DNA of 64,000 nucleotides from Pseudoscleropodium purum. Taxonomy: Eukaryota > Streptophyta > Bryopsida > Hypnales > Brachytheciaceae. The stretch lies in the NCBI GenBank assembly GCA_963969395.1, contig OZ017797.1, forward strand, positions 11,408,001-11,472,000, given 5' to 3'. Shown one piece after another: positions 13,634 to 25,791 of the stretch. Below the pieces are notes generated by a model that saw only the letters and a program-made list of their open reading frames with translations, did not search any database and was not told the DNA's origin. How positions within the stretch are numbered: the stretch's first letter is position 1; every line of letters begins with the position of its first letter. A program made the translations under genes and the position numbers.

Positions 13634-14413
13634 ATCAAAAATAGTGCAAAGAGTTTCAAAAATGGATCACAATTTATTCAACTTGCTTTTGTTAATAAAT
13701 ATATTCCTAATCCCTTGTGAGTAAAATATACATTCATGTGAGGCTAAAATAAATGAAAATGTGAAGTGAATCCTTCTGTGAGAGCCAAAATTATAAAGAA
13801 ACATCATAAGTTTGAAGTGCTCTATTCAAAGATTGATTTTGATTGAAGATTTGTCCAACCTATGAGCATCAATAGCTACCTATGCATGCACCTTTCACTT
13901 TGAAAATTTTTAGTTAATTTTTAAGTAAAAAGATTAGGATTTAAATCTCCAATGAATTGTATCTCTTTTCAAATATGTGAAAAATGTTACACCTGGCTGA
14001 TTTTCGTATAGAGGTCCATTTTCCCTTGGATGGGCGATCCGGCGATCAGTTATGAGCCTCCTACCTTACCTTACGACCCCAGACACGTGAACCGTGGAGA
14101 AACGAGGCTTGAGCATTGACGTCGTGAGCAACGTCACGCTTGGGAGTCTGACAGTCCGAGTGACACGCAATGTGACATTCCAGAATCAAATGCATCAAAC
14201 AATGTTCGGCTGCCTCAAATTGCTTCAGATTCACGGCTCCTCCTCCGCTAAGTAGCTGGAGACGAGCAGTCGGCTGTCAGTAGTTCCTGTCTTTTGTTTT
14301 ATATATTACCACCGTGATCGATGCCGGCATAATTATATCTTAATTCTGTCATTTTCTGTGCATGGTAAACTCAGGTGCAAATTCTAAGTTTGCAATGACA
14401 GCTTCACAGTTCT
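13634..14413. other. Spacer before the CACTA element, no gene seen
   Basis: AT-rich up to about 13980, then a sudden shift to higher GC (about 13990-14400) that resumes after the transposon (15094-15300). The CACTA element therefore split a GC-richer block. No protein-like frame was found in the rejoined block. Confidence 0.5.
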
Positions 14414-14416
14414 ACA

Positions 14417-15090
14417 CACTAGTGCAGAAGGGTGGTTGAAATGACATGTTGAAATGACATTTCTCAAAAAAATGTCATTTCAACCATGCTACTGAAAATT
14501 TGGTAGATTTTAGAAGAATTATTGATCCCAATATGTTTGTTTCAATCAAAAATGAAGTTAATGTCATTTTGTGCAACAAATTTGGTAGATTTTAGAAGAA
14601 AACATTATCCCATAACAATTGTCATGGAGAAGACAAGTAATAGAAATAAATAACTCGAGTAGGCAATTAATGAACATGTTAATTACTTTAAAAAAATATG
14701 GAAGTGATGAAAGGTACATATATCTAAACAATATAGATTATTAGAAATTAGAATCTACGTACTTAAAGATTTAGCAAAGTAAAATCTATAATTTCGGGGG
14801 ATTTTGAAAAGTAGAATCTATATTTTTTGAAGATTTTGGGAAGTGAAATCTATATTTTTTGAAGATTTTTGAAAGGAAAATCTACATTTTTTGAAGATTT
14901 TGAAAAATAAAATCTACTTATTTGGTAGATTTTGAAGAACTAAAATGTACACTATAAGTATGTTGAATGACATAAAAAAAATGACATTTTAAATGACATT
15001 TGGATGTCATTTCAGCCACCCGCAAAGGTGGTTGAAATGACATCCAAATGTCATTTAAAATGTCATTAAAACCTGTGTTCTGCACTAGTG
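14417..15090. mobile_element. Non-autonomous CACTA (CMC) DNA transposon, 674 bp
   Basis: The left end begins CACTAGTGCAGAA and the right end is its exact inverse, TTCTGCACTAGTG. Both ends are flanked by the trinucleotide ACA (14414-14416 and 15091-15093), the 3-bp target-site duplication expected of CACTA elements. Subterminal regions are dense in TGAAATGACAT and its inverse ATGTCATTTCA. The interior holds degenerate ~36-bp units with GAAGATTTTG...AAATCTA. It is far too short to encode a transposase, so it depends on one elsewhere. The matching target duplication and near-perfect termini suggest a fairly recent insertion. Confidence 0.93.
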
Positions 15091-15093
15091 ACA

Positions 15094-16589
15094 CTTCCAC
15101 TGGACGGAGGAGGGTCAACAACTGAACAGCCCCGAACTGTTCAAATTTGCTCTGCCAGCTTCCACGGCAACTTTGGTTGCAAGGAACCATACTTTAATTG
15201 CCAATGCAAGTTGAGCAGATTACGGGATAGAGTTGGTGATTGACAGCAATGGAAATACCGCTCATGGCAGGGAGATGAGACAGGACTGCTGTGATGGTGT
15301 ACTGTACATAAAAATTGACAGTGTTAAAAAAATATTCTAAAAGATTGTACAGTGTAATTAGGAAACGGGAATGTAGTTCTCGTCTGTGCTCCTGCCATAC
15401 TACGCAATCTCGTGTGGGTTCTCAAACAAACGGACTCTCACTATAACCCTCATTATCAGTCTTGGATTTGTTTGATTTATGATTTTTATTTCACACAAAA
15501 TGACACACGTCCAGTTGCAATAAAAAGGAGAAGAATACAGCCCGGCCCACCCATCGGTCTGCTTGGGGATTTGTGATTTATGAAGGCACAAAACTCACGA
15601 CACTCACGCTGGTCTCTAACCAAAACTTTGCTACTTCAGCGACGTGGTCCAGGCAGCTGGTTCTGTTTCCCACAAGATCCTGAAATTAACAGTCACTTCA
15701 CCCGGGTGAATAAATTTGAATTTGAACCCTCCACAGTGGACAAATGTTAACGTGAAATCCTCCGAATGAGCAGGAGATAAACATTTACCCTTCAACAATA
15801 GATAGGGTCAAATCCTGACCAAAACTATTTGCAAAGCTTGCAAGACGAAAATGCAACTCACGAACCATCGGGGCCTGTTGCTAACTTAAGTTTCAGTCTG
15901 GAATGGGCCACATCCACTTGCATTGTTGCACCTCCCGCTTCGCATGTGATGTGCAACCACTGCAATCACGTGGTAAACTGCGTGAAGGCCTCCTTTTGGA
16001 ATTAAATACACCACACTGGATTAAGAAAAGGCGTGTACAGTAACCCGAATCTGAGTCAGATCCAGGCATCCAGGATCATCTTCTGCCCGCCCTCTCAGGC
16101 AAAATTGGGCGTCGCCAATTCTCTAGAAATCAGCAAAGTTAACGCAAAGCCCTCGGTTTGTCTCTTTCGGTGCATGTGATCCTTCCGACAGCTGCAAAAG
16201 TGCACGACATTGAATCTTAACTTAACCAGTTCGGAAGGAGTTGCGGGCGCTTGCTACCGTATATACTGTATATTCTTCTTCTCCGCCATGACCAACCCCA
16301 CTGTTATATGAATCTGGGAGCATGCTCTGGTCCACTATTCCGAAACCAGCGGTCGAACCAGACGTCCAATCCATTTGATCAGGCTCGCGGTTTTGCACTG
16401 GCTTTGAGAATTTTCAGGCGCTTCCTGGTAGGACCTTTCAGCTGGAATGGAAAAGGGGTGCAGCAATGACAATGATAGCAAGGGCAATGTTAGCAGGCAC
16501 TACCCCACAAGAGTGAAAAAGGCCATTTAGAAGGCCATCCTTACTGTCCTTGTTGCCCTGCTTCTGACTACATTTGCATCCAGCTTTTG
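15094..16589. other. Spacer, no gene seen
   Basis: Mixed-composition DNA. Short open frames exist on both strands but none looks like a known protein. Some of this is probably distal promoter of the LEA_2 gene at 17117. Confidence 0.5.
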
Positions 16590-17045
16590 GTGACATAAGA
16601 GAGTGCGACACATTTGTATGCAACTTCTCGGGACAGAAAGAGTGCGACGCATTTGTCTGCAGCTTCTGGGGACAGAAGAGAATGTGATATTCGTATGCAG
16701 CAGTTTCTGGAGACATACCAGAGTACGAAAGTGAAACAGAGAGAGTTTTGAACTGGGTACAGAGAGAGCAGAGGATGAGACTCTAGAGGGTAGAATATTA
16801 GCGGACGCAACATTATGAATCTTCAATCAGTAAGAGCAACGGGAGTGCAGGAGGTAGGAAAGAAGGCAATCTAGAATCCTCATAGCACTTCTTACACTGC
16901 TCCTGACCACATTTGTATGCAACTTCCGGTGACATAAGTACAGAGTGCGTTTTGAACTGGGTCCAGAGAGAGAGCAGAGGATGCAACATTACGAATCTTC
17001 CATCACCAAGAGCAATGGAAGCGCAAGTGGTAACAAATCCGCTAT
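16590..17045. repeat. Minisatellite and partial tandem duplication upstream of the LEA_2 gene
   Basis: Imperfect ~40-bp units with the pattern ...GGGACAGAAGAGTGCGAC-CATTTGTATGCAGC repeat at about 16590-16740. A second copy of the surrounding sequence lies at about 16850-17045. It shares CATTTGTATGCAACTT, GTTTTGAACTGGGT, CAGAGAGAGCAGAGGATG and CAACATTA-GAATCTTC with the 16600-16860 stretch. The block ends about 70 bases before the LEA_2 start codon. Confidence 0.75.
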
Positions 17046-17116
17046 CCAGCTCGTGAAATACTGTCGGAATGCATCCATTTGATCAGACACCAGGCGATTA
17101 ATCACACCTCGTCACA

Positions 17117-17839
17117 ATGGGCCGTCGCCGAGTGCACCCACCAGCCTCACCACCACCTGCACCAACACAAACTCCCACTCCCCACCACAAATGCACCGGC
17201 TTAGGCTTCCACGAAGACCACTACATAGTCATCCTCGGCCCAGAGCCCTGGGCCCCCTGCTTCCTCTCCTGCTACCAGTCACTCACCTCCCCTTTCTGCC
17301 GCTCCCTCACCTCCTACTCCGCCGCCGTCATTCTCGTCCTCGTCCTCGTCCTCCTCCACTTCACAGGCTCCCGTCCTCCAGAAACCAACTTAGAATCTCT
17401 CCTCGTGCACGATTTCAACGTCACCAATAACACAAGCTTGAAGATCTCCTCCGGGGGGCCGTGGTTCGTGAACGGGAACCTCTCGGTGGTATTCGAAGTG
17501 CATAACCCAAGCAGAGTGGTGGGGTTTAAGCACCAGTACGTGACGACGCTGGTGACGGCGTTTTATGGGAGTGTGTTGTTGGGGAGAGCTCCGCCGGTGG
17601 CTGGATTCTATCAGGGTCAGGGGAAGAGGCGGAATGTGAGCGCGGGGGTGGTGGTGAGGGAGCAGTGCGTGAATAGGACCACGGCGGACGCACTAAGAGC
17701 GGCCATGAGACAGGGGAGCGTCGGGATACGGGTCGCGGTGGACGCGAGCGTGAGGGTGAAGAGGCTGTGGTGGCCGAAGCGGCCGGCGTGGTTCAACTTC
17801 ACGTGCTTGGTGAATGCGGATACCCTTGCTTTTAGTTGA
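17117..17839 (+). CDS. LEA_2 / NDR1-HIN1-like (NHL) membrane protein
   Basis: A single-exon frame of 240 residues. The N-terminus is Pro-rich (SPPPAPTQTPTP, about 11-22). One hydrophobic segment (about 67-83, SAAVILVLVLVLLHFTG) is a likely signal-anchor. An LEA_2-like beta-sandwich domain (about 98-235) follows, with the family's V-NPSRVVGFKH block (about 128-139). Several N-glycosylation sequons (NVTN, NLSV, NRTT, NFTC) fit a domain outside the cytosol. The family includes NDR1/HIN1-like proteins at the plasma membrane, often tied to pathogen or abiotic stress; a specific role here is not shown. The ATG at 17117 is the first in frame. It is bracketed by repeat-rich DNA on both sides. Confidence 0.82.
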   Translation: MGRRRVHPPASPPPAPTQTPTPHHKCTGLGFHEDHYIVILGPEPWAPCFLSCYQSLTSPFCRSLTSYSAAVILVLVLVLLHFTGSRPPETNLESLLVHDFNVTNNTSLKISSGGPWFVNGNLSVVFEVHNPSRVVGFKHQYVTTLVTAFYGSVLLGRAPPVAGFYQGQGKRRNVSAGVVVREQCVNRTTADALRAAMRQGSVGIRVAVDASVRVKRLWWPKRPAWFNFTCLVNADTLAFS

Positions 17840-17869
17840 GTTAGGTTGTGTGGATTTGGGGTTGAGAGT

Positions 17870-18845
17870 GGAGGTTTCTTTCATTTTTTGCAGTTGTCGT
17901 GGAGATATTGCATGTAATTTTTAGTTACGGTGCGATTTAGGGATTACTTGGATTTGGGAATTTTGATGATGAAGGGAATGTGTGGTTGAAGGCAACGTGT
18001 GCACTTATTGATTGCCGCATTGAATCCACTCATTCTTTTCGTTAGTGAGGATGCTTGTGGAGCATGGATTTGGTTTTTAGTGTGAAGGTTTTTCTTGTTG
18101 CCACACATGCAGTTGTCGTGGACATTGCATGTAATTTTTGGTTAGTGTGAGATTTAGGAGTTACTTGGATTTGGGAAATTTTATGATGAAAGAAACAAGT
18201 GTGGTTAAAGGCAACGTGCATACTTATGGATTGCCGCATCGACTCTACTCATTTCTTTCGTAAGTGTCGATGCTGACGAAACTTGGATTTGGGAATTTCT
18301 ACTGGATGAAGGAAACGGTTTCTAGGGATGGAAATGTGCGTACTTCTTGATTGCTGTATTGACTCCACTCAATCCTTTCGGAGTTAGTATGGATGTTTTC
18401 GGAGCATGGATTCGGTTTTTAGTGTGAAGGTTTTTCTGGTTGCTACATTTGTAGTTGTCGAGGAGACATTGCACGCAATTTTTTAATTACTGTAGGATTT
18501 AGGATTTACTTTGATCCACATCAATGAAGGGAACAAGTGTAGCTGAAAAAGATGGTAAATTGTTGTGCAGCCTACACCCATTCCTTCTTGTTAATGTGAA
18601 TGTTTAGGTAGTATGGATTTGATTTGTAGTGTGAAGGTTTCTTTGGTTACTACATTTGCAGTTGTCGTACTGACATTGCATGTAATTTTCCAATTTAGTG
18701 TAGGATTTTGGGAGTACTTGGATTTGGAAATTTCTACGATGAAGGAAACGCGGATTTGGCTGATAGAGATGACAAAGTGTATACTTCTTGATTGCGGTAT
18801 TGGCTCCACTCATTCTTTTCAATACTGTGGATTCTACACCTAAGA
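17870..18845. repeat. ~215-bp tandem repeat array downstream of the LEA_2 gene
   Basis: The marker TGCAGTTGTCG or close variants recurs at 17889, 18109, 18450 and 18657, each followed by ATTGCATGTAATTTT, then GGATTTGGGAA and GATTGC-GTATTGACTCCACTCATTCTTTTCG. Spacings are about 220, 340 and 207. The long interval contains an extra partial unit at about 18262-18390 that lacks the marker. Units are diverged copies, not identical. The array starts about 30 bases past the LEA_2 stop codon, so it probably overlaps its 3' UTR. Confidence 0.85.
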
Positions 18846-20356
18846 ATGCGATGCGTGATCGGTTTCAGTTACACATCAAAGGAGTGAATCTTTCAAAGGA
18901 TTTCTCGGTTCTGTAATCTATTGTGTCTCCGAACCCTAAATATGGTGGGTTGCAGGAAGGAGTTGATCTTCGAGGGAGATTCACTAGGTAGCCAGTGGTG
19001 ACTTTGGAGGTTCTTGTGCTGTATCTTGCTGGTGTAGTGTGCTTGGGCTTAATGCAACTGCTCTCATTATGAATGTTCTCGATGGTTTATGTTCGATTGT
19101 GCTGGAAGCATTTGAATGCACATGGGATGGAATTTGCCGTCCAGGAATCTTTTTCTTGAAATTCTACCGAGCTCCAATCTTTCACCAGTTTCATGCAGCG
19201 TGGCTTTATGAATCATCCTATGAACTCAAGTAACTACCTATGTCAAAGTTCAACATACATATTTGAATTCTATGTGAATGCTTCGATAGATTACAAATGA
19301 GGAACATTGTAGACAATTTCAAGTTACACTAGAAGATGACAAAGACATTGATTTCAGAAAATTTCAGAAAATGGGATCTTGGTTGTTCACCAGTTTTGAT
19401 TAAGTAGATAATTAATAGATCTTTGGGACAAGTTGATTCCTGTGGAAATTCGGAAGTTATCCCTTGTTTAAGTTCAGCTTGATGTGAAATCAAGTGTACA
19501 ACGCTCTGGATATTTCTATGGCAAGGTGATCAGTGACAAGGCCGGGGAGAAAAAGATAGTTTCAACAGAATTGTCAATCCTCACACAATGTGAACATGTA
19601 CAGATGAGAGTGGATTTATTCTCGTGCAGCGTCAACTTTTGAGAACCCTAGAGCTCTTCCAGTCACAAGGAGAATCGATTGAGGTGGGCTCGTCCTCGTT
19701 ACAGCTCTGTCGTCAATGGACGTATAGCCATGTATGCTGAACAAAGGACGGAATGCTAGCTGATCAGTTTAAAGCGCACTCTTGCCATTGCTTGCGTGCT
19801 AAGTCCTGAGTTAGTTATGCCTAGCAATTGAAGCTTCAGATGCCCCTCCATCACGTTCCTCTCCTCTCTCTCCACAAAAAATTGCATCATGGCGTAGACA
19901 GCATATTTTGCTGTGTTTCTTCATGCTTCGTTTATATTATGATACACAGTTCTGGTTTTGAGAGCTTGGTACGATGAACATTTTCAAACTGCAGGTTTTG
20001 GCTGTCCCAATTGTGGCGTTGTGCAGGATAATTCTGTTTCTAGATCAGTTGAAGCTTAGATATGAACTTAAAGGTAGTCAACTTAGCACCAACTTCTCCT
20101 GATCAATTCTGTAGGGAAGAGCCTATGTCGATTTTGCTCTTAAACGCTGGTCGAGACTCAGAATTGTCACAGAAAAACTTAAATATGTGCGGGGAAAGAC
20201 ACGTGAATATTTAGTCCATGGGACCTGAGTTCGGCTATTTCTCTTCTGACATATTTTTCTTTTCAGTCGGTCTAACTGAAGAAGCAGCTATCTCGTGTAT
20301 AATCCTGGGAAGCGAATGCTATCACGACACAGCACGTCTTAAAAACACCAACTCCC
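18846..20356. other. Spacer, no gene seen; its end is diverged PAL 3' flank
   Basis: No protein-like frame. From about 20030 to 20356 the sequence is an imperfect inverse match of 33806-34100. Shared blocks include TTTCCCCGCACATATT, AATCGACATA and CTTCCCTACA. This shows that the inverted duplication of the PAL region was originally longer than the identical tract. Confidence 0.6.
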
Positions 20357-20659
20357 GAGAACTGCTTCGGTTGGTGAAATGAGATGCATGCTACAATATT
20401 TGAATTCCAATTCCAAGCACGCAAGATGGGACAATCGAAGAAACAGGCCTGTGAATTGAAAATGTACACGTCCGATGGATGTCCAAAGAATGTTATAAAA
20501 TGCTCAAGCACGGACCAATGCGGACCAAGCGCTCATCGAATGTACACGAGCCACAACTTGTGACTGCAAAAATGTGTGACTACTCCGAATTCAATAGGAC
20601 GAAAGAATCTCTACATGATAGTACAAAATTAAGCTACTGAGAGTTCTAGTGCTACGGTC

Positions 20660-22849
20660 TTACAAGGGGAATGGACCCGGAGCCCCAGTCCATCCTTGCA
20701 CGCAACGCAGAAGAGGTTGAATGAGCTTCCCCTCCGACATCGCCTCGAATACTTTCTGGATTTCAGTCCCGGGCGACACACTCCTCAATCCAGACAACAA
20801 TTGCGTGCCCAGTTCCGACCTCACGAATTGGTACAACGGGTACGTCCTGCACGACTCGATCCTGTTGGGCACCGCCGACAAGCCCTTCTTGTCATACGCT
20901 TCCCGGACCAACGGCACCACGACACGCAACCTCTCTTGCACTTGCGCCTCGAAGACGGGGATCTGCTCGAACACGGAGCGGGAGGCGTCTTTGAGGGCGT
21001 GGCTGACGAGAACTCCTCGCAGCTTCTCCATCAACGGGTACGACTCCGAGGAAGCGTCGTCGATGTACGAGAACACGGGCTGGCGCTCCACGACGAGGAG
21101 AAGGTCCTTCCCGCAGAAGCACGAGGGAAGGAGGGCGCCGTCTGGGCCCATGAACAGCGTCTTCTTCGCCGCTTGCAGCACCACTTGCTTCACGGCGGAA
21201 TGCATGGTCTCTTCCACATGGCGGAGGTCGATGGCTTGGCACAGGCCCACCAGGAACGTGGAGCTCATGAGCTTCAGAATCTCCACGGCCTCCTCCGTCT
21301 TGCGAGCGGACACCAAGCCCAGCGAGTTCACGTCCTGGTTGTGCTGCTCCGCGCTCTGGACATGAGTGGTGACGGGATTGGCGAGGTAGTTGAGCTCCGA
21401 GAGGTACGAAGCCATGGCGATCTCGGCGCCCTTCATGCCGTAGTCCAGGCTGGGGTTCGGTCCCCCGCTCAAGTTGGAGGGCAAGCCGTTGTTGTAGTAG
21501 TCGTTCACGAGCTCGGAGAATTGCGCAAACATGAGCTTGCCGATGGCCGCCACCGCCAGGCGCATGTTGTCCATGGAGACGCCGATGGGTGTGCCCTGGA
21601 AGTTTCCCCCGTGCAGCGCAATCCCTCGCGCGGCGTCGATGATGGGGTTGTCGTTGACGGAGTTGATCTCGCGCTCGATGGCGTGCGTGGCGGTGCGGAT
21701 GACCTCGATTTGGGGACCCAGCCATTGGGGAGAAGTGCGCAGCGCGTACCGATCCTGCTTGGGCTTCTTCAAGGGGTCGGTTTCGTTCCGCTTCTCCGCG
21801 GCTTTCATGAAGTCGCTCCCGGCCAACACCCACTCCATCACGGCCGCGGCCTCCATCTGGCCCGGGTGATGCTTGAGCTTGTGCGTCAAAGGGTCTGCGA
21901 ATTCCGGCTTCCCTTGCATCACTTCACAAAACAGAGCCGACAGCACCTCGGCCAGAAGCGCCAGCACGTTGGCGTCGAAGCACACGGTGGACGCGAGCGC
22001 CGACCCCACGGCCGTCCCGTTCACGAGCGCCAAACCTTCCTTGGGCTGCAGCTCGAACGGCTTCTCCACGCCCGCCATGCGCAAGCCTTCCAGAGCGGAA
22101 ACCTCCCGTCCGTCTTCGGTGACTGCGACGGAATTGGGTCGCCCCGTGAGCATCCCCGCAATGTACGACAGCGGCACCAAGTCCCCGGAGGCCGTGACCG
22201 TCCCCCGCAGCGGCAACTTGGGCGTGATGTTGGCATTCAGCAGCTTCTCCATGGCTTCCAGAATCTCCCATCGGATCCCGGAGTAGCCCTGCATCAACGT
22301 GTTGGTGCGCACCAGCATGGCCGCGCGCGTGGTCTCCGCAGGCAACGAGTGCCCCTTCACGAGCACGCCGGCGTTGAGGAAGCGGATGAGCTCGCGCTGC
22401 AGCTCCACGCCTTGCTGCGTGCGCCGGTGCGAGGTGGCGCCGAAGCCCGTGGTCACTCCGTAGATGTCCCCGCCGCTCATGATCTTGTTGAGCACCCAGT
22501 TGGAGGACTCGTCCACGCGCGCCTTCGCATTGGCCGCGTCCAGCACCACCGCCACTTCGGGTCGGCGAGCGATGGCCGTCACCTGCCCCACGCTGAGATT
22601 CACGCCCTCGATCGCCACCTCTGTGGCCTCGAAGTACGTCGCCACCATCCGCTTGATCTCATCGAGATGGTTCCCTTGCAGCTTGGCGGCCGTCTTCGCC
22701 CAGTTGAGAGGGTCTGGGGAGCTTCGTGCCCCGGGGCCAGTATTGCAGAAGGGTGACGCCGCTTTCTTCATGTTTTCTGATCCGGCCTGGTTCAAGTAGA
22801 GAGACGACGCCATGATGATTTCCACGGTGGCCATCTTTTGAATCTTCAA
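20660..22849 (-). CDS. PAL: Phenylalanine ammonia-lyase, left copy
   Basis: A single uninterrupted frame of 729 residues, the normal plant PAL length. PAL deaminates L-phenylalanine to trans-cinnamate and feeds phenylpropanoid and flavonoid synthesis, usually as a cytosolic tetramer. Visible hallmarks are catalytic Tyr130 in IYGVTTGFG and the Ala-Ser-Gly triad that cyclises to the MIO cofactor (220-222, [17 protein letters not shown]). [15 protein letters not shown] and [11 protein letters not shown] are also present. Phe157 in IRFLNAG is the residue type of phenylalanine- rather than tyrosine-specific enzymes. The start is the first Met ([10 protein letters not shown]); a second Met five codons on is possible. 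The absence of introns differs from most seed-plant PAL genes. Protein and visible DNA are identical to the copy at 31313-33502, but upstream DNA beyond 23463 differs. It is transcribed away from CHS. Confidence 0.97.
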   Translation of the reverse strand: MKIQKMATVEIIMASSLYLNQAGSENMKKAASPFCNTGPGARSSPDPLNWAKTAAKLQGNHLDEIKRMVATYFEATEVAIEGVNLSVGQVTAIARRPEVAVVLDAANAKARVDESSNWVLNKIMSGGDIYGVTTGFGATSHRRTQQGVELQRELIRFLNAGVLVKGHSLPAETTRAAMLVRTNTLMQGYSGIRWEILEAMEKLLNANITPKLPLRGTVTASGDLVPLSYIAGMLTGRPNSVAVTEDGREVSALEGLRMAGVEKPFELQPKEGLALVNGTAVGSALASTVCFDANVLALLAEVLSALFCEVMQGKPEFADPLTHKLKHHPGQMEAAAVMEWVLAGSDFMKAAEKRNETDPLKKPKQDRYALRTSPQWLGPQIEVIRTATHAIEREINSVNDNPIIDAARGIALHGGNFQGTPIGVSMDNMRLAVAAIGKLMFAQFSELVNDYYNNGLPSNLSGGPNPSLDYGMKGAEIAMASYLSELNYLANPVTTHVQSAEQHNQDVNSLGLVSARKTEEAVEILKLMSSTFLVGLCQAIDLRHVEETMHSAVKQVVLQAAKKTLFMGPDGALLPSCFCGKDLLLVVERQPVFSYIDDASSESYPLMEKLRGVLVSHALKDASRSVFEQIPVFEAQVQERLRVVVPLVREAYDKKGLSAVPNRIESCRTYPLYQFVRSELGTQLLSGLRSVSPGTEIQKVFEAMSEGKLIQPLLRCVQGWTGAPGPFPL

Positions 22850-23195
22850 GCTTGCTTCGAGTTTTTGATCAACAGTAGGTCCGATGCTCTGCTAGCTCCC
22901 CAAAGGAATTCAGCTCTAGATATGCATAATTAGTGCATGAAGACTGCAATTGCTCCTTCCAGCCTCGAAGGTCAGGGAGCGTCTTCGGCTGCAATTAATT
23001 TCCACAAACTGAAAACGTCGACTTGGCTGCTGGAAATGGAATGTACTATCGATCAGTTGATTGTGGTTGCAATTGTGGTTGCAGATCAGATCCTCGAATT
23101 GAACGTTTGGATGAACTTGATGCTCTGGGAATCGAATCGGGGAAGAGAGTTCGACCTGTCTGAGATGAATTGAAGGAATGGGAGTGCGGAGATCT

Positions 23196-23204
23196 GTATT
23201 TGTA
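23196..23204 (-). promoter_or_regulatory. Putative TATA-like box of the left PAL gene
   Basis: TACAAATAC on the minus strand, about 350 bases before the start codon, identical in the right copy at 30958-30966. It is the only TATA-like string in an otherwise GC-richer stretch. Assignment is by position and composition only. Confidence 0.3.
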
Positions 23205-23463
23205 GGCGGACGAGGTTGGAATCCGGTGGTGAAGGGGTTGGATCATTGGATCGGGTCTGTTGACTGGGAATTGGGAGGTTTTCTACCAACGAACGCGGGG
23301 CGTTCAATTGTTGCTCGGGAGACTGTTGAGAAAGGAAACGAAAGGCAGAATTTCAGGGATTCTCTTTGACATTCGGGTTGAAAGTGGTGGTGGTGGTCAC
23401 TGAGCAGGGCCTGGCATTCCGGCTTTGTTCAGCTCATCAGTGGTCTGCGTTTTGTTGGGAGCT

Positions 23464-25541
23464 CGGATGCTTTGGCGCGCTGATCTTGTCGGAATTTCGA
23501 CGAGTTGGCCATTGATGATCCCGAGATCAATGTTTCGGGAGACTGACTGACCGCCGGTTAGTTTCAACGATAGCCGGTGGAATTGGGTAAAAAAAAACAT
23601 TGAAAAAACTCCGGTGAATAAATATATGAAAAATAAAGAAAAAAAATTGGACTTGGTATATGAAAACCTGGTTCAATATGGAGATGAAAGGAAAATATTT
23701 GGTAAAACTCAAAAAATATCTTAAATGCTGCTGGAGATGAGCTCAAATTTTTTTTCATTGTACTCAAGGATAAAATTGGGTATGAATTCTATATTTTAGT
23801 TCATATTTCAAATGCCACATGTCATCTTGAGTTTAGTCTAATAAAATTGGGAAATATATAATTACATGATTATCATAGTGAATTAACATAAAACAATTGT
23901 ATGAAATGGTATTGGACAATTGAAGGAATGTGGTGGAATTGTTTTGGGGATCTTATAACTAAAGAAGTGATTGTGCTTAGGGGGGGGGGACTTTTTTGGA
24001 TAGTATCAACAAACTTTGATTCTTCTTTGATTGAATTTTGTACTAAATATAAAAAGTTTGTATATATTTGTCAAAATAATTCCTAACAATTGCATAGTAT
24101 ATTGCAATAATTGTTATTTACTTTCTAAATCTCAAAAATAATAGAATTGTCTTGCACATATCCCTAATAAGAAAAGTATTCTTATTTTCATGAAGTGAAT
24201 ACAAGTCTACATTGGGATGCGTCAAAGTTTCAAAATATTCATTCTAAAATGACATGTAGGAGCCTATCCAAATTAATTTTCTACTTTATAAATTCAAGAT
24301 CTATTGTCTATTTGAAGTTAAATCCTAGAAGGATATTGATGTTGAAAAGAATTGTTTGGACAATCACACAATTATTTTTTATATTGAAGAATAGATGGTT
24401 TTCATCTAACTTTGGGTATGCAACTTTATATTCATGCTACATTCACATAACCACATCATAGAATTATATTCAAGTCATGTTAGTTGCTTTCTTATTTTAT
24501 ACAAATTAGTCTATCAAAAAAATATTGTATATCTATATAATAGTGCATTTCAATATTGTTAAGTTTCTTTCCCTTAAAACTTGATTTGACACATTAAATT
24601 TCATTTCTCATTTGTCTTTTGAGAAATCTAAATAACAAAAAGTTTCTATAGAGTAGTTTCTACTCCACCCACATTTCTAATAGAAGAAAGAACAAGGAAG
24701 TTTTTTTTACAATGTATAGAGTACTATTCTACATTACAGTGTACTTCTATATTCTAAATTCTTAGGATTCTAAAGTAAAATTGTCATTTCAATCTTCTTC
24801 ATCTTTTCTTCAAAAATTCATTCAAAATTCAAAATTTCCACAAAAGAATCTAAATTCTTTATGCTATATCTTGCACTACTTTAGTGATCTCATCTTGGGA
24901 CTAAACCGTATAGAAAAAAATACACTCATAAATAGCACCCTATTGAAGGATCTAGAGAGACTATGACTATGGGGTCCGTCTTGTAAGCATTAAGAAGCAA
25001 AATTTGAACAACAACCAAGTTGCACAATTGTAGTTGAGGTTGGGCCCTTTGGACAAAAAAATGTTCAAGAGATTGAAAACAAGAATTGCGTGACCATGAG
25101 GCCTTGTTCAAAACACACACGACATCCTTACTCCTAACTTGTGTATGGTGTGAATGCAGTTGTAGATAGGATTTGGAAAGTCTGATAAGAGAACCATAGT
25201 CTCCATGTAGGAGTCGATGGCATCGTCACATTTTGAAGAGAACGGCAGAGAGCAGCAAAGTTGTCAACCAATTTTCAACAACAAGCCGGAGGCAAACTTG
25301 AAATAGGCGAAGCAAGAGTCGACCAAAATTACCACAAGTCAGCAAACCACATTCTAATATACTAATGATACAGTCCCTGGAAACCAGTGAAAGGAATCTC
25401 AATGCTGACCCCCATGTGGTGGACCACTGGGGACTTTTCCTCAAAACTCGTAACCACGACTTCGCAGCACTCAACGCTCTTTCTGCACTGTAGAGATGCC
25501 GCAGGCTCTCCGCCCTGTTCTCCACACGCGTTTTGGCTTCC
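23464..25541. other. Spacer between left PAL and CHS, no gene seen
   Basis: The first ~120 bases (to about 23580) are unique GC-richer DNA specific to the left PAL upstream region. From about 23590 it is AT-rich. A block at about 23630-23735 resembles 59430-59540 (TTCAATATGG, AAGGAAAATA, CTCAAAAAATAT), an old shared repeat. From about 25200 the composition rises toward the CHS promoter. No protein-like frame. Confidence 0.55.
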
Positions 25542-25542
25542 C

Positions 25543-25550
25543 TTATAAAG
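25543..25550 (+). promoter_or_regulatory. Putative TATA box of the CHS gene
   Basis: TTATAAAG lies about 245 bases upstream of the CHS start codon in a moderately GC-rich context. This is consistent with a leader of roughly 210 bases. It is inferred from sequence only. Confidence 0.45.
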
Positions 25551-25791
25551 AGTCTGGATCATATCCAATCCTCACAACAGCAAACGATCCCCAGCATTCC
25601 AGCAACTGATCACAACCACATTCGGGACGTTAGCATAATTCTCTTCGTGAACGTAACTCTAGTTAAGGCCTTGGATCGATTCCGAGGAACAACTAAAGCT
25701 CTCCTTCGGATTTGCTTGAAGCACAGAGAAGTCGATTGACTTCCACACGTACGGTTTGGAACGCAGAGTACTTCAATCAGTACTCGTTGCT

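Larger units (their letters stand above)
20357..23463. repeat. Left arm of the large PAL inverted repeat
   Basis: It is the inverse complement of 30698-33805, arm lengths 3107 and 3108 bases. No mismatch was found by eye in 20357-23296, which includes the whole PAL coding region, leader and 3' flank. Promoter-side differences are a one-base G-run indel at about 23297-23300 and a substitution at about 23341. The arm ends at ...TTGGGAGCT (23463), where the right copy switches to a transposon. Confidence 0.93.

Noticed and set aside
20696..22756. 686-codon open frame antisense to the left PAL gene (and its mirror at 31406-33466)
   Set aside because: It is Arg/His/Leu-rich in the manner of the complement of GC-rich PAL codons, matches no protein family and is exactly opposite the real gene. 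Stop codons are rare there because of base composition.
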